From Closterium sp. NIES-65 (lineage: Eukaryota > Streptophyta > Zygnematophyceae > Desmidiales > Closteriaceae), in assembly GCA_948144175.1 (NCBI GenBank), contig CANXME010000317.1:1-64000 (forward strand): 64,000 nucleotides of DNA. Direction: 5' to 3'. The notes below the pieces were generated by a model. The model was not told the DNA's origin and did no database searches. It worked only from the letters and a program-made list of their open reading frames with translations. The position numbers and the translations under genes are program-made. Below are positions 63,341 through 64,000 of the stretch, in pieces. Positions within the stretch are counted from its first letter, which is position 1. Every line of letters starts with the position of its first letter.

Positions 63341-63390
63341 ACTACAAAACAAATGTTTTGTAGTCACTGCAAAACAAATGTTTTGTAGTG
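63341..63390. repeat. two adjacent near-identical palindromes beside the integrase gene
   Basis: First: ACTACAAAAC-AAAT-GTTTTGTAGT (63341-63364). Second: CACTGCAAAAC-AAAT-GTTTTGTAGTG (63365-63390), with one non-complementary pair. Each has 10-11 base arms around a 4-base AAAT spacer. Unlike the GC-rich modules they occur only here, between the rpl16 break and the recombinase gene. Confidence 0.9.
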
Positions 63391-63444
63391 TTTAGGCATG
63401 ATTGTTTGTTAGTTCCTAATTAAAGTCTGAAGCTAGATCCAATA

Positions 63445-64000
63445 TTATATAGAGTTTCTATTCTTGCTAATTTTGGGTTTCTTTTTTCTTCGGACAATAT
63501 TGTGTTGAAGTGATCTGGCTTTCCATACTTTAGATATACTAGCTCGAACTTCTTTTAAAGTAGGGCTGGATCTGTCATATATAGCAGTAGATCCTATGTC
63601 TTTGTGCGCTACAATGTTTTTGACCTTGTGTATACTGACGTTGCTTTGTAGCAAATCGGTGATGAAACTTGCTCTAAAGCTGTGTGATGTTAAGTTTTTG
63701 TTTAAAGAGACAGAAGCATGTTTTAAGACAGAGTTAACTTGTTTGCTAAAATTTACTCTATGTAAATGCGTGTGAGTCCTCTCTGCCTTGGAATCTTGAG
63801 CTGAGAATACAAAATTCTGAAGATGATAATTGCCAGAATTTTGAATAAGATGAACGTCGGAAGAGACTTTCTTTAGAACAGCTTGTCCGTAGTGTCCTAT
63901 GTGCAGGGTCTGCGGGTAACCTCCCTTGTCTCCCTTAATGTGTATAAGCTGAGTTTCACCTTCATTAATAAGCTGAAGCAGCTGTGTCCACCTAAATAGA
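63445..64000 (-). CDS. tyrosine recombinase / phage-type integrase, C-terminal part
   Basis: The frame is open from the window edge to TAA at 63445, 184 codons, and the 5' end lies outside. The catalytic set is visible: an arginine box FRWTQLLQLI, a lysine strand HIKGDKGG, the box HSFRASFITDLL (His and Arg), then IVAHKDIGSTAIYDR, which matches the (L/V)GHxxxxxTxxY pattern with the nucleophilic Tyr. A basic tail KARSLQHNIVRRKKKPKISK follows. It would cut and rejoin DNA at specific sites. Its place next to a broken rpl16 suggests that it belongs to an inserted mobile element. Confidence 0.85.
   Translation of the reverse strand, partial: LFRWTQLLQLINEGETQLIHIKGDKGGYPQTLHIGHYGQAVLKKVSSDVHLIQNSGNYHLQNFVFSAQDSKAERTHTHLHRVNFSKQVNSVLKHASVSLNKNLTSHSFRASFITDLLQSNVSIHKVKNIVAHKDIGSTAIYDRSSPTLKEVRASISKVWKARSLQHNIVRRKKKPKISKNRNSI

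Overview
The window is a stretch of a large, loosely packed plant-type mitochondrial genome, most likely from a streptophyte (charophyte) green alga. The reasons are the gene set (cob, cox2, cox3, nad1-7 members, nad9, atp1, tatC/mttB, rps3/4/7/10/12/19, rpl2/10/16), the standard code, the bacterial-type order rps10-rpl2-rps19-rps3-rpl16 and rps12-rps7, and group II introns, including one in trnS(gcu) at the site known from liverworts. The expanded spacers and repeat load would suit something like Chlorokybus, but I cannot confirm a species from sequence alone.

Layout. From 1 to about 41.5 kb nearly all protein genes lie on the minus strand: tatC, rps4, cob, nad1, cox3, cox2, trnN, nad6, trnG, rps7, rps12, nad2, nad4, nad5, trnL(caa) and rpl10. 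Only the trnR fragment, trnL(uaa) and trnH are on plus. After a strand switch in 41538-42459 the genes run on plus: nad9, atp1, nad3, trnV, trnD, trnS, trnA, trnT, nad7, rps10, rpl2, rps19, rps3 and the start of rpl16. trnW is the exception, on minus. The right edge holds a minus-strand tyrosine recombinase (integrase) fragment next to an rpl16 that stops after about 18 recognisable codons.

Introns. One group I intron in cob carries a decayed LAGLIDADG gene. Group II introns interrupt cox2 (two), nad5, nad3, nad9, trnN(guu) and trnS(gcu); a domain V is visible for each. Four of them (cox2 x2, nad5, nad3) begin GGGCGACCG instead of GUGYG and end CTCTAT, as if one lineage had spread. The cox2 intron 2 encodes a maturase with a good domain X but a lost YADD motif, so it may serve the whole family.

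The products are subunits of complex I (nad), III (cob), IV (cox) and V (atp1), the mitochondrial ribosome and a Tat-type translocase. About half of the window is spacer built from GC-rich palindromic repeat modules. The same modules also lie in frame inside rps10, rpl10, rps3, rpl2 and the maturase gene. Single-base frame breaks in conserved genes are concentrated in the first 6.1 kb (tatC, rps4, cob, intron ORF).
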